The position numbers and the translations under genes were made by a program. A model generated the notes under the pieces. That model was not told where the DNA came from, did not search any database, and worked only from the letters and a program-made list of their open reading frames with translations. A stretch of 64,000 nt of DNA from Akkermansiaceae bacterium (GTDB lineage Bacteria; Verrucomicrobiota; Verrucomicrobiia; Verrucomicrobiales; DEV007): positions 186,001 to 250,000 of the forward strand of contig JACKQE010000007.1 of assembly GCA_024233005.1 (NCBI GenBank), given 5' to 3'. Positions 18,005-27,228 of this stretch are shown one piece after another; within the stretch, counting starts at the first letter, position 1; every line of letters starts with the position of its first letter.

Positions 18005-19153
18005 ATGATGAAACCATTTTGGTCTCTCCTTCCCTGCGTCCTGTCCAGTCTTGTCCTGGTGACCACGCCTTCTCGCATGAATGCCGCCGATCCGTTGGTG
18101 TTTGTCTCGTCCTTCGCCCCCGGGGAGAAAGGAGGCATTCAGGCTTATCATCTCGATCTTCCCTCCGGAAAGCTGACGCCAGCGGAACACACCGGAGAGG
18201 TGGAGAATCCCTTCTTTCTTGCGCTCTCTCCCGATCACCGCTTCCTCTATGCCATTCAGGCGAAGGCTTTTGGAGGAAAGGAAAACGAGGAGGTCGCGGC
18301 GTATGCTCTGGTGGGATCGGAAGGGAAGCTCAGGCTGCTCAACCGTCAATCGACCAAGGGCTCCGCTTCCTGCCATTTGGAAACCGATGCCACGGGGCGG
18401 ACATTGCTGGTGGCCAACTACTCGAGCGGCAGCGTGGCCTCCCTGCCGGTGCTGCCGGATGGATCGCTGGCTCCGGCAGCTTCGTTTGACCAACACATGG
18501 GAGGGTCCGGAGTCGAGCCGAAACGCCAGGACGGCCCTTACGCGCACAGCTTCATCGTTAGTCCTGACAACCGGTTCGCCTATTCCGCCGATCTGGGGCT
18601 GGATCAGATTCTTTGTTACCGTCTCGACGCTGCCGAGGGCCGGGTTTCCCTGTTGACGCCGCCGTCGGTTGCCGCACCGCCGGGCGCTGGCCCCCGCCAT
18701 CTCGCCTTCCATCCCGGTGGCAAGTGGCTTTATGCCATCAACGAACTGGCCAATTCGGTGACCCGTTATGACTGGGACGCCGGCTCGGGCGCTTTGACGG
18801 CGGGAGAAAGTGCCTCGACCCTGCCGGACGGTTTCACCGGGAAAAGTTACTGCGCCGATCTCAAGATCACCCCGGATGGAAAATTCCTCTATGGCACCAA
18901 TCGGGGCCACGACAGCGTGGCCTGCTACCGGGTGGGTGGTGACGGACACCTGGAGCGTTTCGCCATCGTTCCCAGCCTCGGCAAGGGGCCCCAGAATCTG
19001 GCGATCACGCCCGATGGTCGTTGGCTGCTTTGTGCCAACATGCCGGGCAACACTGTGGTGGTCTTCTCCATCGATGCCAGCAGCGGAATTCTCCGTGCAA
19101 TCGGAGATCCGGTGCCCCAGACCTCTCCCGCCTGTATCCGTTTGGTGCCTTAA
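18005..19153 (+). CDS. Exported lactonase-family seven-bladed beta-propeller (Pgl-like)
   Basis: The 382-residue protein has a signal peptide (MMKPFWSLLPCVLSSLVLV..., to about NAA) followed by the lactonase-type propeller seen in the YbhE family of 6-phosphogluconolactonases. Each blade carries a phrase such as LALSPDHRFLYAI, FIVSPDNRFAYSADLG, HLAFHPGGKWLYAINEL, LKITPDGKFLYGTNRG and LAITPDGRWLLCANM. Export rules out the cytoplasmic pentose-phosphate role, so an extracytoplasmic sugar lactone is the more likely substrate. Lactone opening would fit an oxidative sugar-acid pathway with the transporter and enolase-superfamily enzyme downstream; this is inference. Confidence 0.82.
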   Translation: MMKPFWSLLPCVLSSLVLVTTPSRMNAADPLVFVSSFAPGEKGGIQAYHLDLPSGKLTPAEHTGEVENPFFLALSPDHRFLYAIQAKAFGGKENEEVAAYALVGSEGKLRLLNRQSTKGSASCHLETDATGRTLLVANYSSGSVASLPVLPDGSLAPAASFDQHMGGSGVEPKRQDGPYAHSFIVSPDNRFAYSADLGLDQILCYRLDAAEGRVSLLTPPSVAAPPGAGPRHLAFHPGGKWLYAINELANSVTRYDWDAGSGALTAGESASTLPDGFTGKSYCADLKITPDGKFLYGTNRGHDSVACYRVGGDGHLERFAIVPSLGKGPQNLAITPDGRWLLCANMPGNTVVVFSIDASSGILRAIGDPVPQTSPACIRLVP

Positions 19154-19177
19154 ATCCGGCACCCTATTTCGCAGCCC

Positions 19178-20197
19178 ATGGTTTTCACCTCGCTTGACTT
19201 CGACGCGCCTGGAAAGCAGCAGGGCTTTCTGCAGGTGCCATATTCCCACAACCTCGGCGGCTGGGCCAATGTTATGGTTCCGGTCACGGTCGTCCAAAAC
19301 GGGGATGGTCCCACGGTGTTGGTTCTCGGAGGCAATCACGGGGACGAGTACCAGGGGCAGATCGCGGCGATGAAACTGGCCCGGGAGGTGACTCCGGAAC
19401 AGGTCCGGGGACGCCTGATCCTGATCCCGGCGCTCAACTTTCCCGCGGCGCAGGCGGCGACCAGGCTTTCTCCACTGGATGGGATGAATCTGAACCGCGC
19501 CTTTCCGGGGGATCCGGAAGGCCCGGTGTCGAGCCAGATCGCGCATTACCTGACCACGGTGTTGTTTCCCTTGAGCGATGTCGTGATCGACATCCACTCC
19601 GGCGGGCGGAGCATGGAGTTCGTGCCCTGCTCCCACATGCATCTGGTGCCGGACCGGGCGCAACGGGCGGCGATGTTTTCCGCGATGCTGGCCTGGAACA
19701 CAGAGTTCTCCTTCATCTACGCGGACATCGCGGGAAGCGGGCTGCTGCCGGTGGAAGCGGAGAGCCAGGGAAAGCTTGTTGTGACCACGGAACTCGGCGG
19801 CGGAGAGGGAGTTTCCGCCAAGGTCCATCGCGTCGCCCAACAGGGCTTGCGGAACGTGCTGATTCATGTCGGTCTACTGCAGGGGATCGAAGAAACGCGC
19901 GCCGGCCTGGGACTACCTCCCACAATCATCACGCAGGCTTTGAACCGCGACGATTACCTGCTGGCGCCGGAATCCGGAATTTTTGAAATCATGGTCGATC
20001 TCGGGGCACCGGTGCGGGCGGGCGATCCTGTCGGAGCCATCCACCACCTGGAGCGTCCCGACCGGGCTCCGGAGCCGGTTGTGGCGCGGAGCAGCGGTTT
20101 CCTCATCACCATGAGGGTGCCGTGCCTGACCCGGCAGGGCGACTGCGTGGCGGTGATCGCCCGGCAGGTCAGTGCGGACGAGGTGTTGCACGCATGA
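19178..20197 (+). CDS. Succinylglutamate desuccinylase/aspartoacylase-family deacylase (DoeB-like)
   Basis: A 339-residue cytoplasmic zinc amidohydrolase of the M14-like AstE/AspA group. The zinc ligands appear as His and Glu in LGGNHGDEYQGQ and His in VIDIHSGGR. Closest in style is DoeB, N-alpha-acetyl-diaminobutyrate deacetylase of ectoine breakdown, with RLILIPALNFPA and PLDGMNLNRAFPGDP. Other ectoine genes are absent, so the real substrate is probably another N- or O-acyl compound made within this cluster. Its stop codon overlaps the ATG of the next gene (ATGA), indicating translational coupling. Confidence 0.8.
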   Translation: MVFTSLDFDAPGKQQGFLQVPYSHNLGGWANVMVPVTVVQNGDGPTVLVLGGNHGDEYQGQIAAMKLAREVTPEQVRGRLILIPALNFPAAQAATRLSPLDGMNLNRAFPGDPEGPVSSQIAHYLTTVLFPLSDVVIDIHSGGRSMEFVPCSHMHLVPDRAQRAAMFSAMLAWNTEFSFIYADIAGSGLLPVEAESQGKLVVTTELGGGEGVSAKVHRVAQQGLRNVLIHVGLLQGIEETRAGLGLPPTIITQALNRDDYLLAPESGIFEIMVDLGAPVRAGDPVGAIHHLERPDRAPEPVVARSSGFLITMRVPCLTRQGDCVAVIARQVSADEVLHA

Positions 20198-23100
20198 AAA
20201 TCGTGCTCCCCAGATCACGGCGGGGTGGTTCACCCGGGCTTGAGGCTTTGGGCCTTCTCCTCAGTGGTGGACTGGCGCTCTCCAGTGCGGATGGGGCGGA
20301 AAGCGGTCAGGAGTTTTTTGAAGCCTCTATCCGTCCGCTCCTGATCGAAAACTGCCAGAAATGCCACGGAGAAACCAAGCAGGAGGGAGGGTTGCGGCTG
20401 GACACCCGAGCGGGTTGGGAGAAAGGCGGTGACAAGGGAACGGTGATCGTGCCGGGTGATCCCGGAGCGAGTTTGCTGATCCAAGCGGTGCGTCGTCTCG
20501 ACAAGGATCTTCAGATGCCGCCGAAAAAGCCCCTTGGAACGGAAGCGATCGCGGCCTTGGAGAAGTGGGTCTCTCTGGGGGCGCCAGATCCGCGCGGGGG
20601 GACCCCGGTGGTGAAGGTGGGTGTCGACATGGCGGCCGGACGGAAACACTGGGCCTTCCAGCCGGTGAAGCGGGTGGTTCCCCCATCCAGCAGAGCCGGA
20701 CCGGAGGAAAATCCGGTGGATCGGTTTGTCATGGCCCGGCTTCGGGAACAGGGACTGGAGCAGAATCCTCCGGCGGACCGCCGCACCCTGATCCGTCGCG
20801 CGGCCTTCGACCTGACCGGACTGCCTCCGACTCCGGCAGAGATCGCCGCCTTCCTGGCCGACGACTCTGCGGAAGCGTTCGGGCATATGGTGGACCGGCT
20901 TCTCGACAGTCCCGCTTATGGGGAAAGGTGGGGGCGGCATTGGTTGGATGTCGCGCGCTACGCCGACACCGCGGGCGACGGAGCCGACTACCCGGTGCGC
21001 GAAGCCGTTCAATACAGGGATTGGGTGATCCGGGCCTTCAATGCCGACCAACCGTTTGATGAATTCCTGCGCGAACAGATCGCGGGAGACATTCTGGCCG
21101 CCAAAGGGTCTCCCGACCGCTATGCGGACCGTGTCACGGCGACCGGGTTCCTCGCGATCGGAAAGCGCTATGGCTATGCGCCGACCTCCGATTACCAGCA
21201 TCTCGATTTCGCCGATGCGATCGATTCCGTGGGTCGATCCATTCTGGGATTGTCTCTCGGGTGCGCCCGTTGTCACGACCATAAGTATGATCCGGTGACG
21301 GCCGCGGATTATTATGCGCTCTACGGCATTTTCCAGAGTTCGAAGTGGGCGTTTCCCGGCGGCGAGGTGCAGAAGCGGCCTTCGGGGTTCCTCCCGCTCG
21401 TGCCGCCGGAGGCTGCGGCCCGTTACGACAAAATCAAGGCCGATGCGCTGGCCCGGCACGATGCCGCGTTGCAGAGACTCCAGCAAAAGCGAGCCACCTT
21501 GGAGGGACATGCGTTCGCCGGTGGCGTGGATCTGGGATTTGAAAGCCAGGTCGTTGGGAAGCCTCCGGGACCACCCTGGTTTTCCGCCGGGCCCAACACC
21601 ATTCTCACCGGGGCGCAGAGTCCTTTCACCCATGTGCATCCTGCCGGGACCCGGGGCGTGCGGGTTGGCAGTGGCAAGGCAAACGACGGCGTGCGTTATG
21701 TCTTTGCCAATCCCGTGCGGGCGGCGGCGGGGAAGGGGATCCATTTCACCATCGATTTCCGGACCGTGGACCCTACCCGTTTGGAAGGAGCCTACCGCTT
21801 TTATCTGGGACGCGGAGTGGTGCAGTCACTGGCTGTCGAACTCAGCGTGACCGCCAAGGAGATCGCGATCCGCAATGGCCCGCGGTGGGAGGTCCTCCGT
21901 CCTTTGAAACCCGGCCAGTGGTATACCCTCCGACTGACCCTTGATTCGGACCGAAAAACCTGTTCCGGAGTGGTGGGCGTGCCCGGCGATCTCACCGCGT
22001 TCCAGGACAAGGCGCTCGGAGCGACTTGGGACGGCGTGATTGACACTTTCATCTGTGACGCCATCGGACATGTCGCCGGGCCGGCTCCCGAGCGAGATCT
22101 CGATTCTCTGGGCTTGCAGGAATCGGCTTTTGGCGAACCCGGCAGCGGTCCTGTGGTCGCGCCCGCCGCCCCGCCGGATCTGGCCGGTCAGTTGAAACGG
22201 CTCGACGGGGAAATCGCGGCTGCCACCCGGGCCCGGGAGGAAGCGGCCACCATGGATCGCTACCCAGTGGCCTACGGCGTCGGCGAGGATCGCCCCGTCA
22301 ACGCCCGCGTCCAACTCCGCGGTGAGCCGGACAAGACCGGGGATGAGGTGCCGCGGCGGTTTCTTGAAATCCTTGGGGGCGATCCCCTCCCCACCGGTTC
22401 CGTGGGCAGTGGGCGCCTGGAGCTTTCCCAATGGCTGACACGTCCGACGAATCCACTCACGGCCCGGGTTTTTGTGAACCGGATCTGGCAGTGGCATTTC
22501 GGGCAGGGACTGGTGCCGACTCCGAGTGATTTTGGTCTCCGGGGTGAGCCGCCGACGCATCCCGAACTGCTCGACTGGCTGGCTTCGGAGTTTGTCGCTT
22601 CCGGGTGGTCCGTCAAAACGCTGCACCGTCTCATCATGGGCTCGCGGGCCTACCAGCTTGCGAGCATTGACCGGCAGGCCAATCTGCTGCGCGATCCCGG
22701 AAACCGCTGGCTTTGGCGGCATGCCCGTCGTCCGCTCGATGCCGAATCCATTCGGGATGCCATGCTCGCGCTGAGCGGGAGGCTGGATCGCGGGATCCCG
22801 GGGCCGCATCCTTTTCCACCGGTGCAGACCTGGGCCTTCACCATCCACCGACCCTTCCATGACGTCTACGATTCCGACCATCGCAGTGTCTATCTCATGC
22901 TGCAGCGGAACCGCCGGCACCCTTATCTCGCCCTCTTCGATGCCGCCGATCCGAACCAGAGCGTGTCGGCTCGCCTCCCGACGACCACCCCGACGCAATC
23001 GCTGTATCTGATGAATGCTCCCTTCGTCCACCAGCAGGCTGTGGGTTTTGCGAAGCAGCTACTGGCTTTCCCGGGCGATGACGAGGTCCGGGTCCGCGAG

Positions 23101-23274
23101 GCCTTTGTAAGGGCGCACGGGCTTCCCCCGACCGATGTCGAATCCCGGGATGCGCGTGACTTCCTCTCAGCCTACCGACAGAAACTCGCTTCCGAGGGTG
23201 ATCCCGAAGGGGCGGCCTGGACGGGGCTGGCCCATGTCCTGTTGACCTCCAATGCTTTCCTCTATGTTGACTAA
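20194..23274 (+). CDS. Planctomycete-type cytochrome c / DUF1549 / DUF1553 protein with LamG-like insert
   Basis: The 1026-residue exported protein has the order PSCyt1, DUF1549 (PSCyt2), a concanavalin/LamG-like middle segment and DUF1553 (PSD1). PSCyt1 carries Cys54-x-x-Cys57-His (ENCQKCHGE) and DMQMPP-like LQMPPKK. DUF1549 includes RRAAFDLTGLPPTP, YGERWGRHWLDVARYADT and a second haem-type motif Cys357-x-x-Cys360-His in LGCARCHDHKYDPV. DUF1553 contains LTARVFVNRIWQWHFGQGLV and a PFVHQQA region. Such proteins are hallmarks of PVC bacteria and usually sit beside a DUF1501 protein, as here. They are thought to take part in exported oxidation of glycans, but chemistry is not established. It starts inside the previous stop (ATGA). 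Confidence 0.9.
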   Translation: MKIVLPRSRRGGSPGLEALGLLLSGGLALSSADGAESGQEFFEASIRPLLIENCQKCHGETKQEGGLRLDTRAGWEKGGDKGTVIVPGDPGASLLIQAVRRLDKDLQMPPKKPLGTEAIAALEKWVSLGAPDPRGGTPVVKVGVDMAAGRKHWAFQPVKRVVPPSSRAGPEENPVDRFVMARLREQGLEQNPPADRRTLIRRAAFDLTGLPPTPAEIAAFLADDSAEAFGHMVDRLLDSPAYGERWGRHWLDVARYADTAGDGADYPVREAVQYRDWVIRAFNADQPFDEFLREQIAGDILAAKGSPDRYADRVTATGFLAIGKRYGYAPTSDYQHLDFADAIDSVGRSILGLSLGCARCHDHKYDPVTAADYYALYGIFQSSKWAFPGGEVQKRPSGFLPLVPPEAAARYDKIKADALARHDAALQRLQQKRATLEGHAFAGGVDLGFESQVVGKPPGPPWFSAGPNTILTGAQSPFTHVHPAGTRGVRVGSGKANDGVRYVFANPVRAAAGKGIHFTIDFRTVDPTRLEGAYRFYLGRGVVQSLAVELSVTAKEIAIRNGPRWEVLRPLKPGQWYTLRLTLDSDRKTCSGVVGVPGDLTAFQDKALGATWDGVIDTFICDAIGHVAGPAPERDLDSLGLQESAFGEPGSGPVVAPAAPPDLAGQLKRLDGEIAAATRAREEAATMDRYPVAYGVGEDRPVNARVQLRGEPDKTGDEVPRRFLEILGGDPLPTGSVGSGRLELSQWLTRPTNPLTARVFVNRIWQWHFGQGLVPTPSDFGLRGEPPTHPELLDWLASEFVASGWSVKTLHRLIMGSRAYQLASIDRQANLLRDPGNRWLWRHARRPLDAESIRDAMLALSGRLDRGIPGPHPFPPVQTWAFTIHRPFHDVYDSDHRSVYLMLQRNRRHPYLALFDAADPNQSVSARLPTTTPTQSLYLMNAPFVHQQAVGFAKQLLAFPGDDEVRVREAFVRAHGLPPTDVESRDARDFLSAYRQKLASEGDPEGAAWTGLAHVLLTSNAFLYVD

Positions 23275-24682
23275 GGACGGAGCACAGTTGGAATGGGCAC
23301 CCTTTTCCCGTCGGGATTTTCTCCGTCGGGCCTCGGGCGGCTTTGGCAGTCTGGCCTTGGCGGGGATCTTGAGTGAACTCGACGCGGCTCCGGCGGATCC
23401 CTTGTCCCCGCGCCAGGGGCATTTCCCGGCCAAGGCCGACCGGGTCATCTTCCTTTATGCCACCGGCGGGGTCTCGCACGTGGATACGTTTGACCACAAG
23501 CCCCACTTGATCCGTGACCATGGCAAATCCATCACCGCTTCCCGCTGGCTGAACAAACCCGGCCAGTTCGAACGGTACCTCATCCGTCCGCACTGGGAAT
23601 TCCGGCCTCGGGGCCGCAGCGGCATCATGGTGAGCGACCTCTTCCCCCGTGTGGGATCGGTGATCGATGACATTTGCGTGCTCAATGCGATGCACTGCGA
23701 CAGTGACGGTCACGACAAAGCCACCCTGGCGGCGCACACCGGATCAGCCCAAGTGGCTCGTCCCAGTGCCGGGGCCTGGGTCAGCTATGGCTTGGGCACG
23801 GTGAACCGCAACCTTCCCTCGTTCATGGTGCTGGCTCCGGCCGCTCCCTATGCCGGTGCCCAGACCTGGGGCTGCGATTTCCTGCCCGCTTGTCATCAGG
23901 GGACCCATGTCATCCCCGGCAACGAACCGTTGCCCAATCTCAAACCCGGCACGCCCGGCGCCGGTCTGCAATCGCTGGAGCTGGACCTGCTCGCCAAGTT
24001 GAACCGCGGCCATCTTCAATCCCGAGCCGCCGATCAGGCACTCGATGCCCGAATCCGGTCCTTTGAGACCGCTTTCGGAATGCAGCGCGAGGCGCCGGAG
24101 GCCTTCGATCTCTCCTCCGAATCGGACGCGACCTTGCAGCTCTACGGACTGACGAGGGGGGCGACGACCGGCTTTGGCTGGCAGTGCCTCGTCGCCCGTC
24201 GTTTGGCCGAGCGCGGCGTGAGGTTCCTCGAGCTGATCGACGTCGGGTCGAGCGGGAATTGGGATTCTCATGGGAACATGGCGGATCACGAGCGTCTCGC
24301 GAAGGCGGTCGACCAGCCCATCGCGGGGTTGCTCACTGATCTTAAGCAAAGAGGGATGCTGGAACGAACCCTGGTGGTCTGGACGACCGAGTTCGGCCGC
24401 ACCCCGTTCCATCAGAAGGCCGATCATCCCGGGAGGGAGCATCACAATCTCTGCTTCACCTCCTGGATGGCCGGTGGCGGGGTCAAAGGCGGCTGGGTCC
24501 ATGGTCAGTCCGATGAACACGGCATTCTGACGGGAGAGGGAGCCGTGCACACCCATGACCTGCATGCCACGATGCTGCATCTTCTCGGCCTGGATCACGA
24601 GAAACTCACCTACCGCTACGCCGGGAGGGATTTCCGGCTCACTGACATCGCCGGAGAGGTCGTTCATCCCATCATTGCCTGA
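23264..24682 (+). CDS. DUF1501 family protein with Tat-type signal
   Basis: The 472-residue product (476 if the ATG at 23252 is used) overlaps the end of the DUF1553 gene in another frame. Near its start FSRRDFLRRASGGFGSLALAG is a twin-arginine export signal, implying the protein folds, possibly with cofactor, before export. The body has the alkaline-phosphatase/sulfatase-like features of DUF1501: VIFLYATGGVSHVDTFDHKP, LNAMHCDSDGHDKA, RFLELIDVGSSGNWDSHGNMADHERL and TTEFGRTPF with ADHPGREHHN. It is the usual partner of DUF1553 and the pair is expected to act together outside the cytoplasm. Biochemical role unknown. Confidence 0.9.
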   Translation: MLTKDGAQLEWAPFSRRDFLRRASGGFGSLALAGILSELDAAPADPLSPRQGHFPAKADRVIFLYATGGVSHVDTFDHKPHLIRDHGKSITASRWLNKPGQFERYLIRPHWEFRPRGRSGIMVSDLFPRVGSVIDDICVLNAMHCDSDGHDKATLAAHTGSAQVARPSAGAWVSYGLGTVNRNLPSFMVLAPAAPYAGAQTWGCDFLPACHQGTHVIPGNEPLPNLKPGTPGAGLQSLELDLLAKLNRGHLQSRAADQALDARIRSFETAFGMQREAPEAFDLSSESDATLQLYGLTRGATTGFGWQCLVARRLAERGVRFLELIDVGSSGNWDSHGNMADHERLAKAVDQPIAGLLTDLKQRGMLERTLVVWTTEFGRTPFHQKADHPGREHHNLCFTSWMAGGGVKGGWVHGQSDEHGILTGEGAVHTHDLHATMLHLLGLDHEKLTYRYAGRDFRLTDIAGEVVHPIIA

Positions 24683-24702
24683 GCCGGCCGGCTCCTCCCG
24701 CC

Positions 24703-25962
24703 ATGCTTCCGAACACGCCGGACCCCCCATCAGACAGAGGCCGAGCGGCCTGGTTGGTGGGCTTCATGTGGTTCGCCTATTTCCTGAATTACTGTGACCG
24801 TCAGGCGGTCTTCTCGATGTTTCCTTCCCTGAAGTCGGACCTCGGCATGTCGGACCGGCAGTTGGGGCTGGCCGGAGCGCTCTTCCTCTGGGTTTACGCC
24901 TTCGGCTGTCCCATCGCGGGCCAGATCGGGGACCGCTTCTCGAAGCGTTTGCTGGTCGTGCTCAGCCTGGTCGTCTGGAGTGTGGTCACCGTGGCCACCG
25001 GGTTGGCGGGATCGGCCTTGGTCCTGCTGACCCTGCGGGCGCTGATGGGCATTTCCGAGTCCCTCTTTATGCCAACGGCCATCGCCCTGACGGCGAACGC
25101 CCATCCTCCCTCCCTGCGATCACGGGCCATCGCCGTCCTTACGACCGCCCAGATCGCGGGCACGGTCGGAGGCAGCTGGTTCGGCGGCTGGATGGCCGAT
25201 CGTGGCCAATGGCGTGGCGCCTTCTTGGTGCTCGGTGGGGTGGGGGTGCTCTACGCGCTGCCGTATTTCCTGTTCCTCCGCACGGTGGATGAGAAGCCGC
25301 GGGAGGAGCCCGGGGCGGCGAAAACAGCCGCTCCCGGCCTGGCATTGCCCCTTCTGCTGGGAGTGCGCACCTTCCTGCTCCTCTGCGTCGTGTTTCCGGT
25401 CTTTGTCTTTGGTTTGTGGCTCTTGTATGGCTGGCTGCCGACGTTCCTGCATGACAAATTTTCCCTCAACCAGTCCGATGCCGCCTGGAACGCCACGCTC
25501 TTCCTTCAGGCCACCACCGCCGTGGGACTTCTCGGGGGGGGAGTCCTTGCCGATGCTCTTTACCGGCGGACCAAAGCCTCACGGCTCTGGCTCATGGTGG
25601 CCAGCCTTGTGTTTTGCGCGCCCTGCCTGCACGCGCTCGGCAACAGTGACTCCCTCGGCGGGACCCGTGTTGCCGCAGCCGCATTCGGGTTGTTCAGCGG
25701 CCTCCTGATGGGCAACATCTTCCCCGCCGCCTTCGAGGTGGTGCCCACCACGGTAAGGGCTTCCGCCGTGGGAGTGCTCAATTTTTGTGGCGCCCTGATG
25801 TCCGGCTTTGCGGCGCTGTTTGGCGGCATCTGGAAGCAAACCCTCGGCATTGACCGGTTGCTCTCGCTCACCGCAGTGGCTTATCTCCTCGCTGGCATCG
25901 CCCTCATCTACGGGATCAGGACCGTGTTTCCTCGGGATCTGGCAAAGCATATCCACCCCTGA
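24703..25962 (+). CDS. MFS transporter, anion:cation symporter (sugar-acid) type
   Basis: A 419-residue inner-membrane protein with about twelve predicted membrane helices. The N-terminal half shows FLNYCDRQAVFSMFPSLKSDLGMS, then GQIGDRFSKRLLVV (the conserved loop 2-3 motif), and RALMGISESLFMPTAIAL. This pattern is typical of the ACS family, which includes hexuronate, galactonate and related organic-anion carriers. It is the only transporter in the 13-gene cluster, so it probably imports the product of the exported enzymes. Spacing is 20 bp from DUF1501 and 11 bp to the next gene. Confidence 0.85.
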   Translation: MLPNTPDPPSDRGRAAWLVGFMWFAYFLNYCDRQAVFSMFPSLKSDLGMSDRQLGLAGALFLWVYAFGCPIAGQIGDRFSKRLLVVLSLVVWSVVTVATGLAGSALVLLTLRALMGISESLFMPTAIALTANAHPPSLRSRAIAVLTTAQIAGTVGGSWFGGWMADRGQWRGAFLVLGGVGVLYALPYFLFLRTVDEKPREEPGAAKTAAPGLALPLLLGVRTFLLLCVVFPVFVFGLWLLYGWLPTFLHDKFSLNQSDAAWNATLFLQATTAVGLLGGGVLADALYRRTKASRLWLMVASLVFCAPCLHALGNSDSLGGTRVAAAAFGLFSGLLMGNIFPAAFEVVPTTVRASAVGVLNFCGALMSGFAALFGGIWKQTLGIDRLLSLTAVAYLLAGIALIYGIRTVFPRDLAKHIHP

Positions 25963-25973
25963 ATCATCTAACC

Positions 25974-27212
25974 ATGGAACTGTCCGGAAATTTCTTCCTT
26001 CGCTTCGCGTGTCCCGCGGGGCTGCTGCTGTCCTCCCTGTCCCAGGCTGGGGAAGGAGACCGAACGCGGCGTCTTCTGGAGGAGGGCCGGGAACCGGTGC
26101 GGATCGTCTGCCTGGGCGACAGCATCACCGGTGTCTACTACCACAGCGGCGGGCTGCGAGCCTACCCGGAGATGCTGGAAATTGCCCTGCGGCAAGCGTA
26201 TCCCAACGCCCCCGTGACCGTGCGCAATGCCGGCATCAGCGGCGACACCACCAAAGGAGCGCTCGCCCGGCTCGATCGGGACGTGATCGCCCATCATCCC
26301 CATCTCGTGACGGTGATGTTCGGCATGAATGATCTGGTGAGCCTGCCCTTGGACGATTTCGAAAGCAACCTGGAGCGGATCATCACCCGGTGCCATGAGG
26401 CGGGGGCCGAAGTGCTGCTTTGCACGCAGAACTCGGTGGTGGCAACGCCCGCCCGACCTTTGGAAACGCTGGAGCGGTTCACCCGGGCGATCCGCGGGGC
26501 GGCTGAAAAACAGGCGGTGGGGTTGGTCGACTGCTTCGCTCGCTTTGAGGAGGTGCGGGCAGGCGATGCTCTGGCGTGGGCCTTGCTCCACAGTGATCCC
26601 ATTCATCCCAACATGGATGGGCACAAAGTTTTCGCGGCGGAAATCGCCCGGGTGATATCCGGCAAAGCGGTGTCCTGGCAGGCCGTTGGACCGCCGCAAC
26701 CCGCTCTGCGCCACACTTCTGCGATGCTCAAGGCAGGGAAGCCCGTCAATGTCCTCGCGATGCCTCCGTATGATACGCTGATCGGTCCGGCTCTGGAACG
26801 GCTTCATCCGGGGGCCCGGGTCACCGTGACCACCTGGCCGACGGAAAACAAGAGTCTTGCGGAGCTGAGGAATGCGGCCAAGCCCGTCCGGCAGAAGGCG
26901 CCGGATCTGGTGCTCCTCGCGGTGCCCGCCTCCGCCGCCTCCACTGGACCGGAGAATTTTCACGAGAACTATGCCTGGATCATGAACTGGTCCCTCAGCT
27001 TTGGTCCCCAGCAGTGGGATGTGATCGTGGCGCCGCCCTCCACCGCGAAACCGGACCTTTCCCCCGCCGAGCGCACGCACGAAGATTTCGCCAGGCGGCT
27101 CATTGCCGCTCAGGATTTGAACCTGATCGACCGTCCGCCCGGAGACCGCACCCCGCTTCCTGACTTGTTGGGACAGTGGCTGGACCGGCAGTGGAACCCC
27201 ACCCAACCTTGA
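25974..27212 (+). CDS. Exported SGNH/GDSL hydrolase with an extra C-terminal domain
   Basis: The 412-residue protein has a signal peptide (to about LSQAGEG) and an SGNH hydrolase domain: block I LGDSITG with nucleophile Ser50, Gly in NAGISGDTT, Asn in FGMNDLVSLP, and Asp208-x-x-His211 in DPIHPN. Residues 1-230 make a complete enzyme of the esterase/acetylhydrolase kind. The last 170 residues form a second domain (AMLKAGKPVNVLAMPPYDTLIGPALERL...) that looks like another, degenerate SGNH-type fold lacking the GDS motif. It may deacylate glycans together with the neighbouring esterases. Confidence 0.8.
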   Translation: MELSGNFFLRFACPAGLLLSSLSQAGEGDRTRRLLEEGREPVRIVCLGDSITGVYYHSGGLRAYPEMLEIALRQAYPNAPVTVRNAGISGDTTKGALARLDRDVIAHHPHLVTVMFGMNDLVSLPLDDFESNLERIITRCHEAGAEVLLCTQNSVVATPARPLETLERFTRAIRGAAEKQAVGLVDCFARFEEVRAGDALAWALLHSDPIHPNMDGHKVFAAEIARVISGKAVSWQAVGPPQPALRHTSAMLKAGKPVNVLAMPPYDTLIGPALERLHPGARVTVTTWPTENKSLAELRNAAKPVRQKAPDLVLLAVPASAASTGPENFHENYAWIMNWSLSFGPQQWDVIVAPPSTAKPDLSPAERTHEDFARRLIAAQDLNLIDRPPGDRTPLPDLLGQWLDRQWNPTQP

Positions 27213-27228
27213 CGACGCGTTGCCTTCC

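Noticed and set aside
17921..19867. Minus-strand frame of 648 codons opposite the lactonase and DoeB-like genes.
   Set aside because: Both plus-strand genes have strong family motifs; the frame spans their boundary, as chance antisense frames do.
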